Below, piece after piece: positions 56,718 through 64,000 of a DNA stretch of 64,000 nucleotides; position 1 is the first letter of the stretch; every line of letters begins with the position of its first letter. The translations under genes and the position numbers were made by a program. This DNA is from Lentisphaerales bacterium (GTDB taxonomy: Bacteria; Verrucomicrobiota; Lentisphaeria; Lentisphaerales; Lentisphaeraceae), in contig JAKVBD010000005.1 of the NCBI GenBank assembly GCA_022446985.1, positions 62,001-126,000 of the forward strand. The letters are read 5' to 3'. Under the pieces are notes generated by a model. That model had not been told where the DNA came from and did no database searches. It was given only the letters and a program-made list of their open reading frames with translations.

Positions 56718-58292
56718 TTGAAAAGGCTTTTCACATTCAAAAAGTATTTTAAAGATCAATTTTCTCTTAAGATTGCTCGCGGACTGTTATACATTCAAGC
56801 GGATAAAATGATACAAGCTCAAGCATACTTAGAGAAGATTCATGAAAGCATTCCGGTGACTGGTAGACTTGAAATAGAAGAACTTCTTGCCCGCGTTTAT
56901 TTGCAAAGTATCCAGCCTGCTCAGGCATTAGAGCTTATTAAAGACCGCAACAGCTTGAGCTTATTGAAGGCTGGAGTGTTGGTGGCCCTCAAACCTTACC
57001 TTGAAGCAGAAGTGATATACCGGGAAGAGTTTGCCAAGCCACCGACATCAATAAATGCCAAGCAGCTGACATTTTATTTGATTGCTCAAAATAAGATAGA
57101 TGATGCTCTTAAGATTATTGCTCAAGCAGCAAAATTCGAAAATTGCCAAGGTTGGATAGCCCTTGCCCGAGCTTCATTGGCGTTTGCTGAAAATAAGTAT
57201 GAGACAGTAGCGAAATTCCTGGCTATAGCGAAAGAAGATAAGGGTTTAAACTCCCAGGTATTGTACCTTGAAAGTGAACTTTACTTTGCACAAGGTCGCC
57301 TTTTTCAGGCACTGAATAATTTAAATGATTTGAGTTTACTTATACCAAAAGATTATCGTGTGTATCACTTTAAAGGCCGTTGTTATTTACAGCAAAATAA
57401 ATTTTCTGAAGCGTTATCAAATATAGAATAAGTATTGGCTTTAAAGCCAGCTTTAGAGATTTTGAAATTAACGCAAAGCGAGATTCTGTTAAGACTGAAT
57501 GAAGATGAGAAAGCTGAGTCTGTTGCAAGAGAATTATTGAGTAATACATCTCTAAACCTACCTGCCTTAAGAGTGGTCTTGAAGGCTTTGGAGCGGCAAA
57601 AGAAGTTTAGCGAAGCACAAATGGTACTTAAGAAGTTCAGTGGCTTAGATAGAGCGGAAAGTCTGAGCCTTCAAGCCGATCTGTTAGCTGCCCAAGGAGA
57701 GGTTAAAGAGGCAATTCATATACTCCAGGAAGTAGGACAAAGCAGACAGGTAAGATTTAAAATATTAAAAATGAAAGCGGAAGCTTCTTTAGATTTAGGT
57801 GGCTTCCAAAATCACGGTTTGAGCTTTCAAAATTGGCTTGTATTAGCAGAAAAACTGGTGCGTCAAAAAAGTTTTACTAACGCTCCACCCTGCTATAAAA
57901 AGTCTTTAGAGTTGCAGTCTGGAAATGCATCGGTTTTGAATAATTTAGCCTGCTGTTTGTATAAAAGTGGAGAGGATGAGAAAGCTGAATCTGTTGCAAG
58001 GAAAGCATACTCATTGGCAAGTAGAAATAATGAAATCATTCATACCTTAGCTTTGATTTTAATAAAAAATGAAAAGTATAAATATTGTGAAAACCTGTTG
58101 TCTCCAACAACTGCCCGCACAGACGCAGATGTGAGGCACCATTATTATTTGGGTGAAGTTCACGAAAGGCTTGGTAATTCTCGAGAAGCGCGATTTCACT
58201 ACCGTCAGTCGTTGTTAAAAAGTTCGTCTAAAAATTGGAAGTTACCCCTAGCTAATAATGAACTCGAACACAAAATTCAGTCCTTGCAGTAA
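56718..58292 (+). pseudogene. TPR-repeat protein of exopolysaccharide locus, one nonsense codon
   Basis: One reading frame runs from 56718 to 58292 with a single TAA at 57429-57431 (after EALSNIE, before VLALKP). TPR-like helical pairs occur on both sides, for example AQAYLEKIHESIPVTGRLEIE, YHFKGRCYLQQNKFSEAL, YKKSLELQSGNASVLNNLAC and YYLGEVHERLGNSREARFHY. No signal peptide is at the present start, and the true start may be further upstream. It resembles the TPR proteins found beside GumC/Wzz in PEP-CTERM-type exopolysaccharide loci. The stop may be a recent mutation or allow two half-proteins. Confidence 0.75.
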
Positions 58293-58294
58293 AA

Positions 58295-58603
58295 ATGAGT
58301 TTCTTTGATATAAGAGACTTAAATCTTGAAGAGGAAAGTTTTAAAGAGTTGCTGAATACAGGTAATTTTAAAATTGAACGGATAGTTTCCAAAGGGCATA
58401 AGTCGCCAGACGGGTTTTGGTATGATCAAAATGAGAATGAGTGGGTGTTACTGACGCAAGGAACTGCGGAAATTGAATTTGAAGATGAAACCGTTAATTT
58501 GAAGCGTGGAGATTATGTATTAATCGTGAAGCATCGCAAGCACAGGGTGATTTCTACTTCAAGAACGCCAGAAGCTATTTGGCTTGCGGTATTCTTTTCT
58601 TAG
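58295..58603 (+). CDS. Small cupin-domain protein
   Basis: The 102-residue protein is a single cupin barrel. EWVLLTQGTAEIEFEDETV and LKRGDYVLIVKHRKHRV contain the two conserved motifs, with H139-type ligands replaced by the second-motif HRKHRV and no clear first-motif His pair. Metal binding is therefore doubtful. It starts two bases after the TPR gene stop. Cupins of this size serve as isomerases, sensors or storage-type binders; the role is open. Confidence 0.85.
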   Translation: MSFFDIRDLNLEEESFKELLNTGNFKIERIVSKGHKSPDGFWYDQNENEWVLLTQGTAEIEFEDETVNLKRGDYVLIVKHRKHRVISTSRTPEAIWLAVFFS

Positions 58604-58772
58604 CAGGAGATTCTTGTGAGCTTCGTTCTTTTGTGAACGGTTCGTTCATAAAGTTTTCTGCCCAGTCAAGCATAGCTTTTTGACCAAGGTCGCAACCAGC
58701 CTTTTCTGACTCAATCCACTTGTGACGATCCATCTCTTGAATCTGTTGTTCAATCAAAGCTTTTGTATCCAT
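58575..58772 (-). CDS. Small conserved-looking protein of unknown function
   Basis: The 65-residue protein is hydrophilic and helical, with the line DRHKWIESEKAGCDLGQKA that looks like a conserved core, and a basic tail. I start it at ATG 58772, with GGAAGG 4 bases upstream; a GTG 12 bases earlier would overlap the ribosome site. It overlaps the 3' end of the cupin gene on the other strand by 29 bases. I do not recognise the family with certainty. Confidence 0.65.
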   Translation of the reverse strand: MDTKALIEQQIQEMDRHKWIESEKAGCDLGQKAMLDWAENFMNEPFTKERSSQESPAKKRIPQAK

Positions 58773-58857
58773 AATACCTTCCACATTAATAGAATTCTTT
58801 TAAAGATATGTAATAACCTATAGAAATAAAAGCCTTTATAAAAAGAAAGTTGAGATT

Positions 58858-59259
58858 TTAACGGTTAATCATCCAAGGGCTAAAGCCGCGAAGGAAATTA
58901 ATAAATCCAGGAAGATGCTCTTCTGGAAAGTTGTATTTCTCGGAGGCGTTGGATAACGTTTTTTCAAAACATTCCAGCCAGACGTCTTTTGCAGTTTCGT
59001 CGATTGGAAATGGCATATGCCTCGCTCGTAAGCGTGGATGACCATATAATTGATGGTACAGAGGCGGGCCTCCGCATAAACCGATAAAAAAAGCCGCCGA
59101 CTTTCTCGATGCAGTTTTTAAATCTTCTGGAAACATGTCTTTTATACTGGATTCTCCCAATTCCATATAAAAGTCTTCCAGCATTTGGACGATGTTTTCT
59201 GAGCCCATTACTTCAAATATTCCAGCATTAGGCGGGTCGACCTGTGGAGGGCCAAACAT
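58858..59259 (-). CDS. Group II truncated hemoglobin
   Basis: The 133-residue globin has the group II pattern. IVQMLEDFYMELG is helix B, IKDMFPED ends helix C, and GLCGGPPLYHQLYGHPRLRA is helix E/F. H81 in RARHMPFPI is the proximal haem ligand, and W94 in DVWLECF is the conserved G8 Trp of TrHb2. I start it at ATG 59259 with AGAGGA 9 bases before it; an upstream TTG would add 26 residues. These proteins bind O2 tightly and are linked to oxidative or nitrosative stress. No signal peptide, so cytoplasmic, unlike the exported group I protein at 32971. Confidence 0.92.
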   Translation of the reverse strand: MFGPPQVDPPNAGIFEVMGSENIVQMLEDFYMELGESSIKDMFPEDLKTASRKSAAFFIGLCGGPPLYHQLYGHPRLRARHMPFPIDETAKDVWLECFEKTLSNASEKYNFPEEHLPGFINFLRGFSPWMINR

Positions 59260-59545
59260 ATGTACTTTTCCTCTAAACCTTGAATTTAAGCTGAAATATA
59301 TCGCTTCTTTCAAAACTACCACGGCATTTTTGTTCAAAGTCTTAAATTTTTACATAAAGTTTGTAGAAAGGTTGTTGTTTGCGTAGTAATTACAACAGCT
59401 TCCCTTCTTAGTAGTTGTTGTGAAATGGGTGTATTGTTGGCCTATAACTCAAATCAGATGGATTTGTTACAAATTTTGAGCAGTAATATATCGATCATTA
59501 ACTTATATTGATAATAATCATTGAATAAACAAGAAAAATATCAAC

Positions 59546-59974
59546 ATGAAACTTTGCCTTAGTTTAGTTACCTTTCTCCTATGCTCCTGCAGTTCACTTT
59601 CCTGGTTGGGTTTTGATGAGGAAGAAGAAAAGTCTGATTATGAGAAAATGAATGACGCCGCTTGGCAAAATGCTCTTGCAGCCAATAATCCGGTTCGTAT
59701 AAAAAATAATACACAGGTCCTCGACAAAGTTGATTTTAGTATCGGGACAGCTAAAGTTGTCGATATAGACCCCAAAAAAGTAGAGGCTCTAAAGAAAAAG
59801 GCCATGCAGGGTGATCTCTATGCGCAGTATCAAATGGGGCTTTGCTATAAGTACGGTTATGGCATGAAATACAGTAAAAAATCAGCCTTATACTGGTTAA
59901 AAAAGTCAGCAGATCAAGGCCACTTACAGGCTAAAAAAGTTTACTTTCACCTGCTTAAATCTCCTACAAGGTAA
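59546..59974 (+). CDS. Lipoprotein with Sel1-like repeat
   Basis: The 142-residue protein has a lipobox (LLCSC, Cys at about 14), an acidic linker and one Sel1-like repeat at the C-terminus (MQGDLYAQYQMGLCYKYGYG followed by SALYWLKKSADQGHLQAK). Sel1 repeats bind proteins. A lipid-anchored partner of an unknown envelope complex is likely. It is a monocistronic unit preceded by an A+T-rich intergenic region. Confidence 0.88.
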   Translation: MKLCLSLVTFLLCSCSSLSWLGFDEEEEKSDYEKMNDAAWQNALAANNPVRIKNNTQVLDKVDFSIGTAKVVDIDPKKVEALKKKAMQGDLYAQYQMGLCYKYGYGMKYSKKSALYWLKKSADQGHLQAKKVYFHLLKSPTR

Positions 59975-59983
59975 TCCTGTCGT

Positions 59984-60010
59984 TTGACAAATTCTTAATC
60001 GGTATTAAAT
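59984..60010 (+). promoter_or_regulatory. Possible promoter of the Cys-rich protein gene
   Basis: TTGACA (59984-59989) matches the -35 consensus, and TTAAAT (60005-60010) is a fair -10 after 15 bases. It lies just before the ATG at 60019, leaving almost no leader, so the true start may be the ATG at 60040. Confidence 0.3.
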
Positions 60011-60018
60011 GTGCCGGC

Positions 60019-60528
60019 ATGAATAGACTGGCACGACATATGAAGTTAATAACTTTATTTCTCTCATTGGTATATGCTTGCAGCTTAACCGGAATGGGTT
60101 CAGTTGTAGTGTGGCTTGCCAATGGTGCGGAGAGTCAATTTTTCTTCCTATGTAAAGGCAATGGCTGTCACTGTGATCAAGCAGGTAGAGAGTTACTAAA
60201 CTGTCGTTGTGATCGCAGCTCAGATGAGTCTGAAGATTCTTGTTGTTCAGAACCGCAAGACGCTCCATTACTTGAAACTGTAGTAGAAGATTCATACTGC
60301 AGTACAGAGAGTTCGGAACCTTCTTTAGTAGATATTCTACAAGCCAGTGGTTGTGGAGGTATTGAAGATGAGTCTGCCCTTAACCTTCTGAAGCATTCGC
60401 TGCTCAAAGACTTGCCGGTAAAGTCTAGAAATCATAACCTTTCTCAGGTATTTAATTCTTCAGGACCAAAGAATTATAGCTTTTGTTTTACCTTTAAGCT
60501 TTTAAAAATCCCCATAGCTCTCTCTTAA
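60019..60528 (+). CDS. Exported Cys-rich protein of unknown function
   Basis: The 169-residue protein has an N-terminal hydrophobic segment (LITLFLSLVYACSLTGMG) and about 14 Cys residues, many in clusters (CKGNGCHCDQ, NCRCDRSSDES, DSCCSEPQD). It is acidic in the middle. The clusters look like metal-binding or disulfide-rich segments. It lies 60 bases before a His/Met-rich outer-membrane-like protein and is probably transcribed with it. I do not recognise the family. Confidence 0.7.
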   Translation: MNRLARHMKLITLFLSLVYACSLTGMGSVVVWLANGAESQFFFLCKGNGCHCDQAGRELLNCRCDRSSDESEDSCCSEPQDAPLLETVVEDSYCSTESSEPSLVDILQASGCGGIEDESALNLLKHSLLKDLPVKSRNHNLSQVFNSSGPKNYSFCFTFKLLKIPIALS

Positions 60529-60589
60529 ATTATTCCCCCTTTTATGCCCACTTGGGCCTGCATATTTAATAATTTTATAGAGAAAACAC

Positions 60590-61663
60590 ATGAAAAATAT
60601 TTTCTTATTCACATTTCTGCTAACATTTGTTGTACAAGCAGAAGAGACCAATTCATTGAAGCACCATGATCATGAGGCATGCGAGCACGGACCTCACGAT
60701 GAAGCTTTTAAACTTGCTCCAATTGGAGTTATGGGCAGTCATGTTCATGGAGAAGGTGAACTGATGTTCTCATACCGTTTCATGTTCATGGAAATGGAAG
60801 GATTGCGCGATGGTACTGGTCGCAAAGGCCAGAGTGAAGAACTAGGCCATATGATGCTTATGCCAGCTGAATCGTACGGTATGCTGCCTAGAAGAATGAC
60901 TATGAAGATGCATATGCTTGGTGCGATGTATGGTCTGACAGACGATTGGACTATGACTTTGATGGTTCCCTGGTTGGAATATGATATGGACAGCTCAAGT
61001 CGTATGATGGCGATGAGTGGGGTAAATAAATTCTCTACTCAAAGTGAAGGCTTCGGAGATGTTAAAATTGGTTCATTATACAGATTTCACAAAGCGGAAG
61101 ATTATGAGCTTATTTTTAATATGACTTTGAGTTTACCTACTGGTAGTGTTGATGAAGATGACGATACCCCAATGGGAAATCAGCGTCTTGGTTATACCAT
61201 GCAGCAAGGTTCAGGAACTTATGATCTTATGCCTGGTATTACCTTAACAGGTCACAACGATGTTTGGGGTTATGGCGCTCAGGCAATCGCGACACTTCGT
61301 TTAGGACGAAACAGTGAAGATTACAGCAAGGGTGATTCTGTCATGTTGAATACCTGGTTATCTAGAAAGATTACTAAGAATTTTAGTACATCTTTGAGAA
61401 TCGAGCTGAATTCCTGGAAAGATTACGATGGGCACGATGATGAACTTGTTGGCCGCAAGAATATGATGCCTACTGCAGATGAAGATCTGCGTGCCGGAAC
61501 TCGTGCAGACGCTCTTCTTGGTTTTACTTATCTATTTACTGAAGGTGCTTTGGCTGGCAATAGTATTGGTCTAGAAGCAGGTATGCCTTTCTATCAGGAC
61601 ATCGACGGTCCTAACCTTGAAACAGACTATACTGTGACACTTGGTTGGCAAGTTAGGTTCTAA
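60590..61663 (+). CDS. His/Met-rich outer-membrane beta-barrel-like protein
   Basis: The 357-residue protein has a signal peptide (about 1-17) and a His-rich start (LKHHDHEACEHGPHDEAF). A Met-rich stretch follows (MFMEMEGLRDGTG, GHMMLMPAESYGM, TMKMHMLGAMYG). The rest shows alternating strands with aromatic belts and ends in WQVRF, the terminal Phe of outer-membrane barrels. The pattern resembles the phenol-degradation MetA-like transporter family often linked with copper efflux. The His/Met bias suggests Cu or Ag handling. Substrate is inferred. Confidence 0.75.
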   Translation: MKNIFLFTFLLTFVVQAEETNSLKHHDHEACEHGPHDEAFKLAPIGVMGSHVHGEGELMFSYRFMFMEMEGLRDGTGRKGQSEELGHMMLMPAESYGMLPRRMTMKMHMLGAMYGLTDDWTMTLMVPWLEYDMDSSSRMMAMSGVNKFSTQSEGFGDVKIGSLYRFHKAEDYELIFNMTLSLPTGSVDEDDDTPMGNQRLGYTMQQGSGTYDLMPGITLTGHNDVWGYGAQAIATLRLGRNSEDYSKGDSVMLNTWLSRKITKNFSTSLRIELNSWKDYDGHDDELVGRKNMMPTADEDLRAGTRADALLGFTYLFTEGALAGNSIGLEAGMPFYQDIDGPNLETDYTVTLGWQVRF

Positions 61664-61674
61664 TGCAGTATGTT

Positions 61675-61704
61675 TAGCTCCCATTTTGTTATGGGGGCTA
61701 TTTT
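61675..61704 (+). terminator. Terminator or attenuator hairpin
   Basis: TAGCTCCCAT / ATGGGGGCTA forms a 10-bp stem (one G-T pair) with a 6-base loop at 61675-61700, followed by TTTT. It lies between the beta-barrel gene and the zinc-ribbon gene. Confidence 0.75.
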
Positions 61705-61727
61705 GAAAACTTTTTAAGAGAAACTTT

Positions 61728-62186
61728 ATGTCAGCTACAGCAAATATTGTCAGTCATGGGCCGCTACTTAAATGCAAATGTCCGGGTTGTAAAGAAAATC
61801 AGGAATTTCACTTAACTGAGAAAACTACTCAATCTTCATTATTAAAGAAGATGATGTTATTTGGTGATCGTGAAGAGTGGAACCTGGTTTGTCAAAGCTG
61901 TGATTATCACCACAAAGTTCCTAAACCTGAAGGTTCAGCTGTTCTCCATGCTTTGATGCCTTTGAAAGAAGAGAACACTCCTGAAAATCTTCAGAAGTTT
62001 GAAACAACTATGAATCAGATGAGCTTTCTGGCTGAGTTGTTTAATGACAGCATGAGCTGGATTTGTGCAAAGTGTAATGAAACCGTTGCGCATAACTTTC
62101 AAGCTTGTTGGAATTGTTCGGCACCTCATCCGGGTTATGAAGGTGGTGACGAGCCCCCTCGCTTTATTCCACCGATGGGCGGTTGA
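61728..62186 (+). CDS. Zinc-ribbon protein of unknown function
   Basis: The 152-residue protein carries three Cys clusters: CKCPGC (16-21), CQSC (55-58), and CAKC with CWNC (113-116 and 127-130). The last two form one zinc ribbon of the rubredoxin-like type; the first two may form another. The middle is helical. It is cytoplasmic. Such proteins mostly bind nucleic acids or proteins. It follows a terminator and is ended by a strong one. Confidence 0.85.
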   Translation: MSATANIVSHGPLLKCKCPGCKENQEFHLTEKTTQSSLLKKMMLFGDREEWNLVCQSCDYHHKVPKPEGSAVLHALMPLKEENTPENLQKFETTMNQMSFLAELFNDSMSWICAKCNETVAHNFQACWNCSAPHPGYEGGDEPPRFIPPMGG

Positions 62187-62218
62187 CGCATTTAGTACTT
62201 TCGTAGGTCTACGATTTT

Positions 62219-62253
62219 GGCGAATGACTTTATGGTCATTCGCCATTTTTTTT
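62219..62253. terminator. Rho-independent terminator, shared by convergent genes
   Basis: GGCGAATGAC / GTCATTCGCC (62219-62228 and 62235-62244) with a 6-base loop is followed by eight T. It lies between the zinc-ribbon gene and the convergent coiled-coil gene. Confidence 0.92.
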
Positions 62254-63484
62254 ATCTAGCAGCTACAGCAGTATTTCCTTTTACTGGAATTTTTACAGGT
62301 GATAGGGCTCCTGGATTTGGGAGAATATCACATACGGCTTTATCTTTCAGAACTTTAGATATACGGGCTTTGCAGATATACTGACCATTATTATGAATCA
62401 GGAGTTCTGCTTGAGCCATTAAGCCATTATCCCGGCCTTTGTTAATGACCAAAAAATTGAAACGATCGTTGACTTCGACGACTTCTGCCTGGATGTCGTC
62501 AGGAATACTGACAATTTCTCGTTTTTTGTAATCTGCCAGTTGTAGGCTGATACGCTGAATCTGTGCGTTTTGACTGCCATTGATGTTTTTAAGTTGGTCA
62601 TTTTCGCGATTGATTTCTTCAATGACATTATCCTTTACTGCAAGTTGTGTGCGCTGTTCTTCAACCAGTTTATTGGCAACTTTGAGTTCATAAAGCCTGG
62701 TGTTTAGTAATTGAAGGTCTTTGATTATCATCTGGAAACCACGGCGCATTTCGGCAGTGTCAGCTTTTATAAAATCAATCTCAGTCCAACTTGGAGAGAA
62801 AAGTGTTTCGCCATCTTTATCCTTGTCAAAATTTTCAGCTAAAGCTTGCACGTTTTTAGCCAGTAGTTGCTGTTTGTTGTAGAGCTCAGCGGAGTGCTTG
62901 ACAAGTTGCGAAATATCTGACTTTAGACGCTTGTTTTCAGGTAATTTATCAAAGATTTTTTCATAATTTGTGGCCCGGGCCAGCTCATTTAAGCCTGTTT
63001 GTAGGTTCTGCTTCTGTTCTTTAAAATAAGAGATTCGATTAGTTATTTTATCGATTTGGGAATCAACAGTCAGAGTGGAGTTCAGAGCTGCTTTATCGCC
63101 TTCTTCAATTGGAAGGTCAACTTGTTGAGAAATGGTCAAAAATTGTTCTGCCATATTTTCTTTCATTGTGATGATTTTTTCTGCTGCAGCAGGGAATTGA
63201 TCTACATTCTGTTCCCATTTGGTATATAAACCCTGTTCATTCCTGGCGGCCTTATAACTTTTCCAGTTAAGTGTTTCCTCATTGATATGAGTGGATATAT
63301 CCATCTCAGTGGCGAGTTCTCCTTGGCTGTCCAGAACTTTGGCAGTTTTGGCTGTAACCTTCGATAGGTAGTCGGCTCTGTTGCGCAGCTCGATTCGTTG
63401 TTGGTACAAGAGTGTAGATAGTATACACGCAGCGATTGCAGTGAGTAAAATCAGACCACTGAGGATTTTATTGATGGTTGACAT
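62252..63484 (-). CDS. Membrane-anchored coiled-coil protein
   Basis: The 410-residue protein starts at ATG 63484 with AAGGAG 9 bases before it; an upstream start would add 21 residues. One helix (about 7-25, ILSGLILLTAIAACILS) anchors it. Two coiled-coil stretches follow (about 140-240 and 250-330). A C-terminal beta domain has VEVNDRFNFLVINKGRDNGL and PVKGNTAVAAR, similar to the small beta domain of MreC-like or envelope-spanning proteins. A role in envelope organisation is inferred. No named family is assigned with certainty. Confidence 0.75.
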   Translation of the reverse strand: MSTINKILSGLILLTAIAACILSTLLYQQRIELRNRADYLSKVTAKTAKVLDSQGELATEMDISTHINEETLNWKSYKAARNEQGLYTKWEQNVDQFPAAAEKIITMKENMAEQFLTISQQVDLPIEEGDKAALNSTLTVDSQIDKITNRISYFKEQKQNLQTGLNELARATNYEKIFDKLPENKRLKSDISQLVKHSAELYNKQQLLAKNVQALAENFDKDKDGETLFSPSWTEIDFIKADTAEMRRGFQMIIKDLQLLNTRLYELKVANKLVEEQRTQLAVKDNVIEEINRENDQLKNINGSQNAQIQRISLQLADYKKREIVSIPDDIQAEVVEVNDRFNFLVINKGRDNGLMAQAELLIHNNGQYICKARISKVLKDKAVCDILPNPGALSPVKIPVKGNTAVAAR

Positions 63485-63754
63485 GTTGGTACTCCTTGTT
63501 AATGACCTTGGTTTTCCCATGCAAATGCACAGGCTTAATGTCCGCAAACTTGTTGCGGTTAAGATTAAAACTCCGGAGTTTTATAAGAAGAAAAAAATCA
63601 GCTATTCTCTCTTTTTGAAAATTCCCTTCTCATGTAAGCTTAAACGGAGATGGATTGCAATCCTGTCATAAAAACTTTAGATTTTGCTGTAGTTGAGTCA
63701 CAAACTTGTTGGTCTATACGTATAATAATAAAGAATATTTAAGGGCAATATATC

Positions 63755-64000
63755 GTGAAAGTTTTTGTATTTGTTGGTGTCGTTTTTTTCGGTTTCATGT
63801 TTTCACAGAATTATTTTGGGGGCAACACAAGCAGTCAAAAAAAGGCAGCTGCTGAATATGTGAAAATGGTCAAGATAGGTGTGACGCAATTAAAAAGTAA
63901 TCCTATGCTGACTGCGGCTTTTACAGATATAACCGTCTCTGAATATAAGAATAAAAATGGCGTGACTTACCGTTATTACTTTAAGCCTGGAGTCCCTTAC
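63755..64000 (+). CDS. Exported protein of unknown function, 3' part outside window
   Basis: A GTG at 63755, with AAGGG 10 bases before it, opens a frame that stays open to the window edge (82 codons). A signal peptide or membrane helix (VFVFVGVVFFGFMF) is followed by a hydrophilic part with KKAAAEYVKMVKIGVTQL and TYRYYFKPGVPY. Too little is present to name a family. Confidence 0.6.
   Translation, partial: MKVFVFVGVVFFGFMFSQNYFGGNTSSQKKAAAEYVKMVKIGVTQLKSNPMLTAAFTDITVSEYKNKNGVTYRYYFKPGVPY

Noticed and set aside
1-64000. tRNA, rRNA or CRISPR array
   Set aside because: I looked for T-loop signatures and regularly spaced direct repeats and found none; the only repeated units are the hairpin and heptad repeats near 32 kb.

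Overview
The window is about 40% G+C by eye and looks like a chromosome segment of a marine PVC-superphylum bacterium, most likely a Lentisphaera-like member of the Lentisphaerota. The pointers are five secreted formylglycine-dependent sulfatases, the DUF1552 plus DUF1592/heme-c pair typical of planctomycetes and relatives, a Ser/Thr kinase divergent from an ECF sigma factor, a prepilin with [16 protein letters not shown] but no Gly before the cleavage point, and two MoxR/DUF58 operons. This placement is inferred from gene content; no marker gene is present.

Layout. 1-8 kb: a decayed CDGSH protein, a response regulator, a sigma-54 activator divergent from a ferredoxin, an esterase-like pseudoenzyme with a metallopeptidase, a cyclic-nucleotide-binding protein and a dienelactone hydrolase. 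8-18.3 kb: a frameshifted globin, a PhoD-sulfatase-sulfatase operon, a truncated group II intron abutting a decayed DUF1592 gene, and a third sulfatase. 18.4-26.5 kb: an acetyltransferase, a broken membrane protein, and the operon DUF4234-like/RDD/SpoIIM/DUF4129/DUF4350/MoxR/DUF58 on the minus strand. 26.7-29.7 kb: two more sulfatases. 29.8-35.4 kb: kinase, composite repeats, ECF sigma factor, an exported truncated hemoglobin behind an NsrR-like palindrome, a decayed IS4 element and a small broken gene. 35.4-41.9 kb: the DUF1552/DUF1592 pair, a whole decayed kinase gene and a prepilin. 42.5-54.1 kb: a seven-gene plus-strand operon (MoxR, DUF58, two VWA membrane proteins, a large coiled-coil membrane protein, an alpha/alpha-toroid protein, a LamG-like secreted protein). 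54.2-64 kb: an M20 hydrolase, a decayed exopolysaccharide chain-length gene with a nonsense-interrupted TPR gene, a cupin, a group II truncated hemoglobin, a Sel1 lipoprotein, a Cys-rich plus His/Met-rich exported pair, a zinc-ribbon protein, an envelope coiled-coil protein and a partial gene.

How it works together. The sulfatases, PhoD phosphatase and DUF1552/DUF1592 proteins fit attack on sulfated or phosphorylated polysaccharides outside the cytoplasm. The two MoxR/VWA operons look like AAA+-driven assembly or maturation systems of the envelope. Three globins of different classes plus the NsrR-like palindrome suggest handling of NO or oxygen. At least ten genes carry stops or frameshifts, while very long neighbours (up to 1059 codons) are intact. 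The damage is therefore more likely genuine local decay than uniformly poor sequence, although isolated frameshifts at A-runs could be sequencing errors.
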